From assembly GCA_030998225.1 (NCBI GenBank), contig JAPYXD010000679.1:1364001-1428000 (forward strand): a stretch of 64,000 nt of DNA, in the 5' to 3' direction. Source of the DNA: Diplolepis rosae (Eukaryota; Arthropoda; Insecta; Hymenoptera; Diplolepididae). Below the pieces are notes generated by a model. That model had not been told where the DNA came from. It made no database searches and was given only the letters and a program-made list of their open reading frames with translations. The stretch's first letter is position 1. Each line of letters starts with the position of its first letter. This document shows positions 24,101 through 36,805 of this stretch, piece by piece. Both the position numbers and the translations under genes were made by a program.

Positions 24101-27100
24101 CCAGAAATGGCTTCCCCTTGTCAAACTATGTTAATTTTGGTTTCGCTCCGCAAACTCAAATTTTAATTAATATTTTTATTAATGTAGCACAGTGTGACTG
24201 CAATCAAAAACCAAAGTCTTTTTCTGCGCCACATTCTTAGTTTTCGAGATAATTCAACGAGTTTGTCAACAAATGGCTTCCCTGGGTCAAAGTTTCCTAA
24301 TTTTGGTTTCGCTCCGGAAACTTAAATTTTAATTAATATTTTTATTAATGTAGCACAACGTGACTGCAATAAAAAACCAAAGTCTTGTTTTGCTCGACGT
24401 TCTTTGTTTTCGAGATAATTCAAAGATTGTTTCCAGAAATGGCTTCACCGTGTCAAACTTTGTAAATATTGGTTTCGCTCCGCAATCTCAAGTTTTAATT
24501 TATATTTTTATTAATGTAGCACAACGTGACTGCAATCACAAAACAAAGTCTTTTTTTATTTCATTTTCTTATTTTCCAAGATAATTTAAAGAGTTTGTTA
24601 ACAAATGGCATCCCTGGGTCAAACTTTCTCAATTTAGGTTTCGCCCCGCAAACTCAAATTTTAATTTATATTCTTATTAATGTAGCACAATGTGACTGCA
24701 ATTAAAAACCAAAGTTTGTCTTTGCGCCACGTTCTTAATTTTTCAGATAATTCAACGAGTTTTTCAACAAGTGGCTTCCCTGGGTCAAACTTTGTTAATT
24801 TTGGTTTAGCTCCGCAATCTCAAATTTTAATTAATATTTTCATTAATGTAGCACAACGTGACTACAATTAAAAACCAAAGTCCTTTTTTGCGCCACGTTC
24901 TTAATTTTCGAGATAATTCAACGAGTTTGGCAACAAATGGCTTCGCTGTGTCAATATTTCCTAATTTTCGTTTCGCTCCGCAAACTCAAGATTTAATTTA
25001 TAATTTTATTAATGTAGCACAGTGTGACTGCAATCAAAAACCAAAGTCTTTTTCTGCGCCACATTCTTAGTTTTCGAGATAATTCAACGAGTTTGTCAAA
25101 AAATAGCTTCCCTGGGTCAAAGTTTCCTAATTTTGGTTTCGCTCCGCAAACTCAAATTTTAATTTATATTTTTATTAATGTAGCACAATGTGACTGCGAT
25201 TAAAAACCAAAGTCCTTTTCTGCGCCACATTCTTAGTTTTCGAGATAATTCAACGAGTTTGTCAACAAATGGCTTCCCTGGGTCAAACTTTCCTAATTTT
25301 GGATTCGCCCCACAGATTAAAATTTTAATTCATATTTTTATTAATGTAGCACAACGTGACTGCAATAAAAAACCAAAGTCTTTTTTTGCGCCACGTTCTC
25401 AGTTTTCAAAATAATTCAAAGAGTTTTTCCAGAAATAGCTTCCCCGTGTGAAACTTTGTTAATTTTGTTTTCGCTCCGCAAACTGAAATTTTAATTTATA
25501 ATTTTATTAATGTAGCACAGTGTGACTGCAATCAAGAATCAAAGTCTTTTTTTATTTTATTTTCTTGGTTTTCGAGATAATTCAAAGAGTTTTTCCAGAA
25601 ATGGCTTCCCCGTGTGAAACATTGTTAATTTTGGTTTCGCCCCGCAAACTCAAATTTTAATTTATATTTTCATGAATGTAGCACAGTGTGACTGCAATCA
25701 AAAACCAAAGTCTTTTTCTGCGCCACATTCTTAGTTTTCGAGATAATTCAACGAGTTTGTCAACAAATGGCTTCCCCGTGTGAAACTTTGTTAATTTTAT
25801 TTTCGCTCTGCAAACTGAAATTTTAATTAATATTTTTATTAATGTGGCACAACGTGACTGCAATCAAGAATCAAAGTCTTTTTTTATTTTATTTTCTTGG
25901 TTTTCGAGATAATTCAAAGAGTTTTTCCAGAAATGGCTTCCCCGTGTGAAACATTGTTAATTTTGGTTTCGCCCCGCAAACTCAAATTTTAATTTATATT
26001 TTCATGAATGTAGCACAACGTTACTGCAATCAAAAATCAAAGTCTTTTTTCTCGCCACGTTCTTAGTTTTCGAGATTATTCGAAGAGTTTTTCCAGAAAT
26101 GGCTTCCCCGTGTCAAACTTTGTAAATTTTGGTTTCGCTCCGCAATCTCAAGTTTTAATTTATATTTTTATTAATGTAGCACAACGTGACTGCAATCACA
26201 AAACAAAGTCTTTTTTTATTTCATTTCCTTAGTTTCCAAGATAATTTAAAGAGTTTGTCAACAAATGGCTTCCCTGGGTCAAAGTTTCCTAATTTTGGTT
26301 TCGCTCCGCAAACTTGAATTTTAATTAATATTTTTATTAATGTAGTACAACGTGACTGCAATAAAAAACAAAAGTCTTGTTTTGCTCCACGTTCTTTGTT
26401 TTCGAGATAATTCAAAGAGTTTTTCCAGAAATGGCTTCCCCGTGTCAAACTTTGTTAATTTTGGTTTCGCTCCGCAAACTGAAATTTTAATTTATAATTT
26501 TATTAATGTAGCACAGTGTGACTGCAATCAAAAACCAAAGTCTTTTTCTGCGCCACATTCTTAGTTTTCGAGATAATTCAACGAGTTTGTCAACAAATGG
26601 CTTCCCTGGGTCAAAGTTTCCTAATTTTGGTTTCGCTCCGGAAACTTAAATTTTAATTAATATTTTTATTAATGTAGCACAACGTGACTGCAATAAAAAA
26701 CCAAAGTCTTGTTTTGCTCCACGTTCTTTGTTTTCGAGATAATTCAAAGAGTTTTTCCAGAAATGGCTTCCCCGTGTCAAACTTTGTTAATTTTGGTTTC
26801 GCTCCGCAATCTCAAGTTTTAATTTATATTTTTATTAGTGTAGCACAACGTGACTGCAATCAAAATCCAGAGTCTTTTTTCATGCCACGTTCTTAGTTTT
26901 CGAGATTATTCAAAGAGTTTTTCCAGAAATGGCTTCCCCGTGTCAAACTTTGTTAATTTTGGTTTCGCCCCGCAAACTTAAATTTTAACTAATATTTTTA
27001 TTAATGTAGCACAACGTGACTGCAGTAAAAAATCAAAGTCTTTTTTTGCGCCAAGTTCTTAGTTTTCGAGATAATTCAAAAACTTTTTCCAGAAATGGCT

Positions 27101-27789
27101 TCCCCGTGTTAAACTTTGTTAATTTTGGTTTCGCTCCGCAGTCTCAAATTTTAATTAATATTTTTATTAATGTAGCACAACGTGACTGCAATCACAAAAC
27201 AAAGTCTTTTTTTATTTCATTTCCTTAGTTTCCAAGATAATTTAAAGAGTTTGTCAACAAATGGATTCCCTGGGTCAAATTTTCCTAATTTTGGTTTCGC
27301 CCCACAGATTCAAATTTTAATTCATATTTTTATTAATGTAGAATAATATGACTGCAATTAAAAACCAAAGTTTGTCTTTGCGCCACGTTCTTATTTTTTC
27401 AGATAATTCAACGAGTTTTTCAACAAATGGCTTCCCTGGGTCAAAGTTTCCTAATTTTGGTTTCGCCCCACAAATTCCAATTTTAACTCATATTTTTATT
27501 AATGTAGAACAATATGACTGCAATCAAAAACCAAAGTCTTTTTTATTTCATGTTCTTAGTTTCCATGATAATTTAAAGAGTTTGTGAACAAATGGCTTCC
27601 CTGGCTCAAACTTTCCTAATTTTGGATTCGATCCGGATAGTCGAATTTTAATTTATATTATCATTAATGTAACACAACGTCACTACAATCAAAAAACAAA
27701 GTCTGTTTTTATTTACTGATCTTAGATTTCAAGATAATATAAAGATTTTGTCAAAAAATGGCTTCACTGGGTAAAACTTTCCTAATTTT

Positions 27790-28451
27790 CGTTTGCCCCG
27801 CAAACTCAAATTTTAATTTATATATTTATTAGTGTAGCACAATGTGACTGCAGTCAAAAACCAAAGTCTTTTTTTGCGCCACGTTCTTAGTTTTTGAGGT
27901 AATTCAACGAGTTTGGCAACAAATGGCATCCCTGGGTCAAACTTTCCTAATTTTGGTTTCGATCCGGATACTCAAATTTTAATTTACATTTTTATTAATG
28001 TAGCACAACGTGACTGCAATCACAAAGCAAAGTCTTTTTTAATTTCATGTTCTTAGTTTTCAAGATAATTTAAAGAGTTTGTGCACAAATGGTTCCCTGG
28101 GTCAAACTTTCCTAATTTTGGTTTCGCCCCGCAAACTCAAATTTTAATTTATATATTTATTAGTGTAGCACAATGTGACTGCAATCAAAAACCAAAGTCT
28201 TTTTTTGCGCCACGTTCTTAGATTTCAAGATAATTTAAAGAGTTTGGCAACAAATGGCATCCCTGGGTCAAACTTTCCTAATTTTGGTTTCGATCCGGAT
28301 ACTCAAATTTTAATTTACATTTTTATTAATGTAGCACAACGTGACTGCAATCACAAAGCAAAGTCTTTTTTCATTTCATGTTCTTAGTTTTCAAGATAAT
28401 TTAAAGAGTTTGTGCACAAATGGCTTCCCTGGGTCAAACTTTCCTAATTTT
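27790..28451 (+). repeat. Tandem dimer higher-order repeat (331 bp, two copies)
   Basis: Two-unit blocks repeat back to back. TATATTTATTAGTG occurs at 27821 and 28152, AAATGGCATCC at 27921 and 28252, and GTGCAC at 28081 and 28412, each 331 bp apart. The copies differ by few bases, for example GTTTTTGAGGTAATTC against GATTTCAAGATAATTT. It is the shortest higher-order period I found and probably one of the youngest duplications. Confidence 0.85.
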
Positions 28452-30390
28452 GGTTTCGCCCCGCAAACTCAAATTTTAATTTATATTTTTATTAATGTAG
28501 CACAATCTGACTGCAATCAAAAACGAAAGTCTTTTTTTTGCGCCACATTCTTAGTTTTCGAGATAATTCAACGAGTTTGTCAACAAATGGCTTCCCTGGG
28601 TCAAACTTTCCTAATTTTGGTTTCGACCCGGAAACTCAATTTTTAATTTATATTTTCATTAATGTAACACAACGTGACTACAATCAAAAAACAAAGTCTT
28701 TTCTTATTTCATGTTCTTAGATTTCAATATAATTTAAAGAGTTTGTCAACAAATGGCTTCGCTGTGTCAATATTTCCTAATTTTCGTTTTGCTCCGCAAA
28801 CTCAAGATTTAATTTATATTTTCATTAATGTAGCACAACGTGACTGCAATGAAAAACCAAAGTCTTTTTTGCGCCACGTTCTTAGTTTTCGAGATTATTC
28901 AAAGAGTTTTTCCAGAAATGGCTTCCCCGTGTCAAACTTTGTTAATTTTGGTTTCGCTCCGCAATCTCAAATTTTAATTTACATTTTTATTAATGTCGCA
29001 CAAAGTGACTGCAATCACAAAGCAAAGACTTTGTTTATTTCATGTTCTTAGTTTTCAAGATAATTTAAAGAGTTTGTGCACAAATGGCTTCCCTGGGTCA
29101 AACTTTCCTAATTTTGGTTTCGCCCCGCAAACTCAAATTTTAATCTATATTTTTATTAATGTAGCACAATCTGACTGCAATCTAAAACCAAAGTCCTTTT
29201 TTGCGCCACATTCTTAGTTTTCGAGATAATTCAACGAGTTTGGCAACAAATGGCTTCCCTGTCTAAATATTTCTTATTTTCGTTTCACTCCGCAAACTCA
29301 AGTTTTAATTTATATTTTCATTAATGTAGCACAACGTGACTGTAATGAAAAACCAATGTCTTTTATGCGCCACGTTCTTAGTTTTTAGATAATTCAAAGA
29401 GTTTTTCCAGAAATAGCTTCCGCGTGTGAAACTTTGTTAATTTTGGTTTCGCTCCGCAAACTAGAATTTTAATTAATATGTTTAATAATGTAGCGCAATG
29501 TGACTGCAATCAGAAATCAAAGTCTTTTTTCTCGCCACGTTCTTAGTTTTCGAGATTATTCAAAGAGTTTTTCCAGAAATGGCTTCCCCGTGTCAAACTT
29601 TCCTAATTTTGGTTTCGACCCGGAAACTCAATTTTTAATTTATATTTTCATTAATGTAACACAACGTGACTACAATCAAAAAACAAAGTCTTTTTTTATT
29701 TCATGTTCTTAGATTTCAAGATAATTTAAAGAGTTTGTTAACAAATGGCATCCCTGGGTCAAACTTTCCTAATTTTGGTTTCGAACCGCAAACTCAAATT
29801 TTAATTTATATTTTCATTAATGTAACACAACGTGACTACAATCAAAAAACAAAGTCTTTTCTTATTTCATGTTCTTAGATTTCAATATAATTTAAAGAGT
29901 TTGTCAACAAATGGCTTCCCTGGTTCAAACTAACCTAATTTTGGTTTCTCCCCGCAAACTCAAATTTTAATTTATATTTTTATTAGTGTAGCACAATATG
30001 ACTGCAATAAAAAACGAAAGTATTTTTTTTGCGCCACATTCTTAGTTTTCGAGATAATTCAACGAGTTTGTCAACAAATGGCTTCCCTGGGTCAAACTTT
30101 CCTAATTTTGGTTTCGACTCGGAAACTCAAATTTTAATTTATATTTTCATTAATGTAACACAACGTGACTGCAATAAAAAAACAAAGTCTTTTTTTACTT
30201 CATGTTCTTAGATTTCAAGATAATTTAAAGAGTTTGTCAACAAATGGCTTCCCTGGGTCAAACTTTCCTAATTTTGGTTTCGACCCGGAAACTCAAATTT
30301 TAATTTATATTTTCATTAATGCAACACAGCGTGACTACAATAAAAAAACAAAGTCTTTTCTTAGTTCATGTTCTTAGATTTCGAGATAAT

Positions 30391-31104
30391 TTAACGAGTT
30401 TGTCAACAAATGGCTTCCCTGGGTCAAACTTTCCTAATTTTGGTTTCTCCCCGCAAACTCAAATTTTAATTTGTATTTTTATTAGTGTAGCACAACGTGA
30501 CTGCAATCAAAATCCAGAGTCTTTTTTCATTCCACGTTCTTAGTTTTCGAGGTAATTCAACGAGTTTGGCAACAAATGGCTTCCCTGTCTAAATATTTCT
30601 TATTTTCGTTTCACTCCGCAAACTCAAGTTTTAATTTATATTTTCATTAATGTAGCACAACGTGACTGTAATGAAAAACCAAAGTCTTTTTTGCGCCACG
30701 TTCTTAGTTTTCGAGATAATTCAAAGAGTTTTTCCAGAAATGGCTTCCCCGTGTGAAACTTTGTTAATTGTGGTTTCGCTGCGCAAACTAGAATTTTAAT
30801 TAATATTTTTATTAATGCAGCACAATGTGACTGTAATCAAAAACCAAAGTCTTTTTTTACGCCACGTTCTTAGTTTTCGAGATTATTCAAAGAGTTTTTC
30901 CAGAAATGTCTTCCCGGTGTGAAACATTGTTAATTTTGGTTTCGCTCCGCAAACTGAAATTTTAATTTATATTTTCATTAATGTAACACAACGTGACTAC
31001 AATAAAAAAACAAAGTCTTTTTTTACTTCATGTTCTTAGATTTCAAGATAATTTAAAGAGTTTGTCAACAAATGGCTTCCCTGTCTCAAAAATTCATAAT
31101 TTTG
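30391..31104 (+). repeat. Four-copy module, copy 1
   Basis: This module starts with a TCTCCCCGC unit, followed by one with CCAGAGTC and TTTCGAGGTAATTC (30549), one with CCCTGTCTAAATATTTC, and one with the rare GTTAATTGTGG and CTGCGCAAACTAG. It pairs with 38685-39398 at offset 8294 over its full length. Its first 450 bp or so are also shared with the modules at 32211 and 33370. Confidence 0.8.
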
Positions 31105-32210
31105 GATTCGCCCGCAAACTCAAATTTTTATTCATATTTTTATTAATGTAGCAGAACGTGACTGCAATGAAAAACCAAAGTCTTTTTTGCGCCACGTTCT
31201 TAGTTTTCGAGATTATTCAAAGAGTTTTTCCAGAAATGGCTTCCCCGTGTCAAACATAGTTAATTTTGGTTTCGCTCCACAATCTCAAATTTTAGTTTAC
31301 ATTTTTATAAATGTATCACAACGTGACTGCAATCACAAAGCAAAGTCTTTTTTTATTTCATGTTCTTAGTTTTCAAGATAATTTAAAGAGTTTGTGCACA
31401 AATGGCTTCCCAGGGTCACACTTTCCTAATTTTGGTTTCTCCCCGCAAACTCAAATTTTAATTTATATTTTTATTAGTGTAGCACAATATGACTGCAATC
31501 TAAAACCAAAGTCCTTTTTTGCGCCACATTCTTAGTTTTCGAGATAATTCAACGAGTTTGGCAACAAATGGCTTCCCTGTCTAAATATTTCTTATTTTCG
31601 TTTCACTCCGCAAACTCAAGTTTTAATTTATATTTTCATTAATGTAGCACAACGTGACTGTAATGAAAAACCAAAGTCTTTTATGCGCCACGTTCTTAGT
31701 TTTTAGATAATTCAAAGAGTTTTTCCAGAAATAGCTTCCGCGTGTGAAACTTTGTTAATTTTGGTTTCGCTCCGCAAACTAGAATTTTAATTAATATGTT
31801 TAATAATGTAGCGCAATGTGACTGCAATCAGAAATCAAAGTCTTTTTTCTCGCCACGTTCTTAGTTTTCGAGATTATTCAAAGAGTTTTTCCAGAAATGG
31901 CTTCCCGGTGTGAAACATTGTTAATTTTGGTTTCGCTCCGGAAACTTAAATTTTAATTAATATTTTTATTAATGTAGCACAACGTGACTGCAATAAAAAA
32001 CCAGAGTCTTTTTTTTGCGCCACATTCTTAGTTTTCGAGATAATTCAACGAGTTTGTCAACAAATGGCTTCCCTGGGTCAAACTTTCCTAATTTTGGTTT
32101 CGACTCGGAAACTCAAATTTTAATTTATATTTTCATTAATGTAACACAACGTGACTACAATAAAAAAACAAAGTCTTTTTTTACTTCATGTTCTTAGATT
32201 TCAAGATAAT

Positions 32211-32925
32211 TTAAAGAGTTTGTCAACAAATGGCTTCCCTGGGTCAAACTTTCCTAATTTTGGTTTCTCCCCGCAAACTCAAATTTTAATTTATATTTTT
32301 ATTAGTGTAGCACAACGTGACTGCAATCAAAAACCAGAGTCTTTTTTCATGCCACGTTCTTAGTTTTCGAGGTAATTCAACGAGTTTGGCAACAAATGGC
32401 TTCCCTGTCTAAATATTTCTTATTTTCGTTTCACTCCGCAAACTCAAGTTTTAATTTATATTTTCATTAATGTAGCACAACGTGACTGTAATGAAAAACC
32501 AAAGTCTTTTTTGCGCCACGTTCTTAGTTTTCGAGATAATTCAAAGAGTTTTTCCAGAAATGGCTTCCCCGTGTGAAACTTTGTTAATTGTGGTTTCGCT
32601 GCGCAAACTAGAATTTTAATTAATATTTTTATTAATGTAGCACAATGTGACTGCAATCAGAAACCGAAGTCTTTTTTCTCGACACGTTCTTAGTTTTCGA
32701 GATTATTCAAAGAGTTTTTCCAGAAAAGGCTTCCCGGTGTGAAACATTGTTAATTTTGGTTTCGCTCCGCAAACTGAAATTTTAATTTATAATTTTATTA
32801 ATGTAGCACAACGTGACTGCAATCACAAACCGAAGTCTTTTTTTATTTCATGTTCTTAGTTTCCAAGATAATTTAAAGAGTTTGTCAACAAATGGCTTCC
32901 CTGGCTCAAACTTTCCTAATTTTGG
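32211..32925 (+). repeat. Four-copy module, copy 2 (tandem partner 1159 bp away)
   Basis: About 714 bp that recur at 33370-34084 with constant offset 1159 bp, seven units minus three bases. I see no indel between them. Both share private forms CTCGACACGTTC, CAGAAAAGGCTTCCC, GTTAATTGTGG and CTGCGCAAAC. The match ends where TTTTGGATTCGCCCGC here becomes TTTTGGTTTCTCCCCGC there. Confidence 0.92.
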
Positions 32926-33369
32926 ATTCGCCCGCAAACTCAAATTTTTATTCATATTTTTATTAATGTAGCAGAACGTGACTGCAATCAAAAACCAAAG
33001 TCTTTTTTAGCGCCACGTTCTTAGTTTTCGAGATAATTCAAAGAGTTTTTCCAGAAATGGCTTCCCTGGGTCAAACTTTCCTAATTTTGGTTTCGATCCG
33101 GATACTCAAATTTTAATTTATATTTTCATTAATGTAACACAACGTGACTACAATCAAAAAACAAAGTCTTTTTTTATTTCATGTTCTTAGATTTCAAGAT
33201 AATTTAAAGAGTTTGTTAACAAATGGCATCCCTGGGTCAAACTTTCCTAATTTTGGTTTCGATCCGGATACTCAAATTTTAATTTACATTTTTATTAATG
33301 TAGCACAACGTGACTGCAATCAAAAAACAAAGTCTTTTCTTATTTCATGTTCTTAGATTTCAATATAAT

Positions 33370-34084
33370 TTAAAGAGTTTGTCAACAAATGGCTTCCCTG
33401 GGTCAAACTTTCCTAATTTTGGTTTCTCCCCGCAAACTCAAATTTTAATTTATATTTTTATTAGTGTAGCACAACGTGACTGCAATCAAAAACCAGAGTC
33501 TTTTTTCATGCCACGTTCTTAGTTTTCGAGGTAATTCAACGAGTTTGGCAACAAATGGCTTCCCTGTCTAAATATTTCTTATTTTCGTTTCACTCCGCAA
33601 ACTCAAGTTTTAATTTATATTTTCATTAATGTAGCACAACGTGACTGTAATGAAAAACCAAAGTCTTTTTTGCGCCACGTTCTTAGTTTTCGAGATAATT
33701 CAAAGAGTTTTTCCAGAAATGGCTTCCCCGTGTGAAACTTTGTTAATTGTGGTTTCGCTGCGCAAACTAGAATTTTAATTAATATTTTTATTAATGTAGC
33801 ACAATGTGACTGCAATCAGAAACCGAAGTCTTTTTTCTCGACACGTTCTTAGTTTTCGAGATTATTCAAAGAGTTTTTCCAGAAAAGGCTTCCCGGTGTG
33901 AAACATTGTTAATTTTGGTTTCGCTCCGCAAACTGAAATTTTAATTTATAATTTTATTAATGTAGCACAACGTGACTGCAATCACAAACCGAAGTCTTTT
34001 TTTATTTCATGTTCTTAGTTTCCAAGATAATTTAAAGAGTTTGTCAACAAATGGCTTCCCTGGCTCAAACTTTCCTAATTTTGG
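33370..34084 (+). repeat. Four-copy module, copy 3 (tandem partner 1159 bp away)
   Basis: Near-perfect copy of 32211-32925, including the rare CAGAAAAGGCTTCCC in which the otherwise almost invariant ATGG core is AAGG. Sharing a change in the core is strong evidence of very recent duplication. Confidence 0.92.
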
Positions 34085-35449
34085 TTTCTCCCCGCAAACT
34101 CAAATTTTAATTCATATCTTTATTAATGTAGCACAATATGACTGCAATCAAAAACCAAAGTCCTTTTTTGCACAAATTCTTAGTTTTCGAGATAATTCAA
34201 AAACTTTTTCCAGAAATGGCTTCCCCGTGTTAAACTTTGTTAATTTTGGTTTCGCTCCGCAGTCTCAAATTTTAATTAATATTTTTATTAATGTAGCACA
34301 ACGTGACTGCAATAAAAAACCAAAGTCTTGTTTTGCTCGACGTTCTTTGTTTTCGAGATAATCCAAGAGTTTTTCCAGAAATGGCTTCCCCGTGTCAAAC
34401 TTTGTTAATTTTGGTTTCGCTCCGCAAACTGAAATTTTAATTTATAATTTTATTAATGTAGCACAATGTGACTGCAATCAAAAACCAAAGTCTTTTTTTG
34501 CTCCACGTTCTCAGTTTTCAAAATAATTCAAAGAGTTTTTCCAGAAATGGCTTCCCCGTGTGAAACTTTGTAAATTTTGGTTTCGCTCCGCAATCTCAAG
34601 TTTTAATTTATATTTTTATTAATGTAGCACAACGTGACTGCAATCACAAAACAAAGTCTTTTTTTGCGCCACGTTCTCAGTTTTCAAAATAATTCAAAGA
34701 GTTTTTCCAGAAATGGCTTCCCCGTGTGAAACATTGTTAATTTTGGTTTCGCTCCGCAAACTGAAATTTTAATTTATAATTTTATTAATGTAGCACAATG
34801 TGACTGCAATCAAAAACCAAAGTCTTTTTTGCGCCACATTCTTAGTTTTCGAGATAATTCAACGAGTTTGTCAACAAATGGCTTCCCTGGGACAAAGGTT
34901 CCTAATTTTGGTTTCGCTCCGCAAACTTAAATTTTAATAAATATTTTTATTAATGTAGCACAACGTGACTGCAATAAAAAACCAAAGTCTTTTTTTGCTC
35001 CACGTTCTTAGTTTTCGAGATAATTCAAAGAGTTTTTCCAGAAATGGCTTCCCCGTGTCAAACTTTGTAAATTTTGGTTTCGCTCCGCAATCTCAAGTTT
35101 TAATTTATATTTTCATTAATGTAGCACAACGTGACTGCAATGAAAAACCAAAGTCTTTTTTTGCGCCACGTTCTCAGTTTTCAAAATAATTCAAAGAGTT
35201 TTTCCAGAAATAGCTTCCCCGTGTGAAACTTTGTTAATTTTGGTTTCGCTCCGCAATCTCAAATTTTAATTTATATTCTTATTAATGTAGCACATTGTGA
35301 CTGCGATTAAAAACCAAAGTTTGTCTTTGCGCCACGTTCTTATTTTTTCAGATAATTCAACGAGTTTTTCAACAAATGGCTTCCCTGGGTCAAACCTTGT
35401 TAATTTTGGTTTAGCTCCGCAATCTCAAATTTTAATTAATATTTTCATT

Positions 35450-35465
35450 CATGATTAATTTTATT
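35450..35465 (+). repeat. 16-bp insertion in the A+T-rich block
   Basis: Where other units read ATTTTCATTAATGTAGC, this one reads ATTTTCATT followed by about 16 extra bases (CATGATTAATTTTATT) before AATGTAGC. The added bases resemble the neighbouring A+T block, so a local slippage or duplication is likely. I found no other unit with it, so it is a single-copy landmark. Confidence 0.85.
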
Positions 35466-36771
35466 AATGTAGCACAACGTGACTACAATCAAAAACCAAA
35501 GTCTTTTTTTGCGCCACGTTCTTAATTTTCGAGATAATTCAACGAGTTTGGCAACAAATGGCTTCCCTGTCTAAATATTTCCTAATTTTCGTTTCGCTCC
35601 GCAAACTCAAGATTTAATTTATATTTTCATTAATGTAGAACAACGTGACTGCAATGAAAAACCAAAGTCTTTTTTGCGCCACGTTCTTAGTTTTCGAGAT
35701 TATTCAAAGAGTTTTTCCAGAAATGGCTTCCCCGTGTCAAACTTTCCTAATTTTGGTTTCGCTCCACAATCTCAAATTTTAATTTACAATTTTATAAATG
35801 TAGCACAACGTGACTGCAATCACAAAGCAAAGTCTTTTTTTATTTCATGTTCTTAGATTTCAATATAATTTAAAGAGTTTGTCAACAAATGGCTTCCCTG
35901 GTTCAAACTAACCTAATTTTGGTTTCTCCCCGCAAACTCAAATTTTAATTTATATTTTTATTAGTGTAGCACAATATGACTGCAATCTAAAACCAAAGTC
36001 CTTTTTTGCGCCACATTCTTAGTTTTCGAGATAATTCAACGAGTTTGGCAACAAATGGCTTCCCTGTCTAAATATTTCTTATTTTCGTTTCACTCCGCAA
36101 ACTCAAGTTTTAATTTATATTTTCATTAATGTAGCACAACGTGACTGTAATGAAAAACCAAAGTCTTTTATGCGCCACGTTCTTAGTTTTCGAGATGATT
36201 CAAAGAGTATTTCCAGAAATGGCTTCCCCGTGTCAAACTTAGTTAATTTTGGTTTCGCTCCACAATCTCAAATTTTAATTTACATTTTTATAAATGTAGC
36301 ACAACGTGACTGCAATGAAAAACCAAAGTCTTTTTTTATTTCATGTTCTTAGATTTCAATATAATTTAAAGAGTTTGTCAACAAATGGCTTCCCTGGGTC
36401 AAACTAACCTAATTTTGGTTTCTCCCCGCAAACTCAAATTTAAATTTATATTTTCATTAATGTAGCACAACGTGACTACAATCAAAAACCAAAGTCTTTT
36501 TTTGCGCCACGTTCTTAATTTTCGAGATAATTCAACGAGTTTGGCGACAAATGGCTTCGCTGTGTCAATATTTCCTAATTTTCGTTTCGCTCCGCAAACT
36601 CAAGATTTAATTTATATTTTCATTAATGTAGCACAACGTGACTGCAATGAAAAACCAAAGTCTTTTTTGCGCCACGTTCTTAGTTTTCGAGATAATTCAA
36701 AGAGTTTTTCCAGAAATGGCTTCCCCGTGTCAAACTTAGTTAATTTTGGTTTCGCTCCACAATCTCAAATT

Positions 36772-36805
36772 TTAGTTTACAATTATATACATCTATCACA
36801 AACTG
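36772..36805 (+). repeat. Divergent monomer segment
   Basis: The A+T block and following constant block are heavily changed here (TACAATTATATACATC, then CACAAACTGAATGC) while both flanks are normal. The clustered substitutions in one unit contrast with the otherwise low, scattered variation and suggest a unit that has escaped homogenisation, or a small assembly error. Confidence 0.65.

Larger units (their letters stand above)
1..27600 (+). repeat. Domain 1: mosaic subfamily region
   Basis: This stretch is dominated by units with a GTTTTGCTCCACGTTCTTTG segment, units with a TTCATTTTCTTAGTTTCC segment, and units with TTCTCAGTTTTCAAAATAATTC. They follow one another in no fixed order. Long-range copies are frequent, at offsets of 7256, 14062, 12568, 12899 and 1493 bp, so the region looks built by repeated segmental duplication and then edited locally. 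A few units of the type common in domain 2 occur as isolated visitors, for example 167-332 and around 5598, 18170 and 23470. It contains no gene. The boundary near 27.6 kb is judged by eye from variant composition. Confidence 0.75.
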
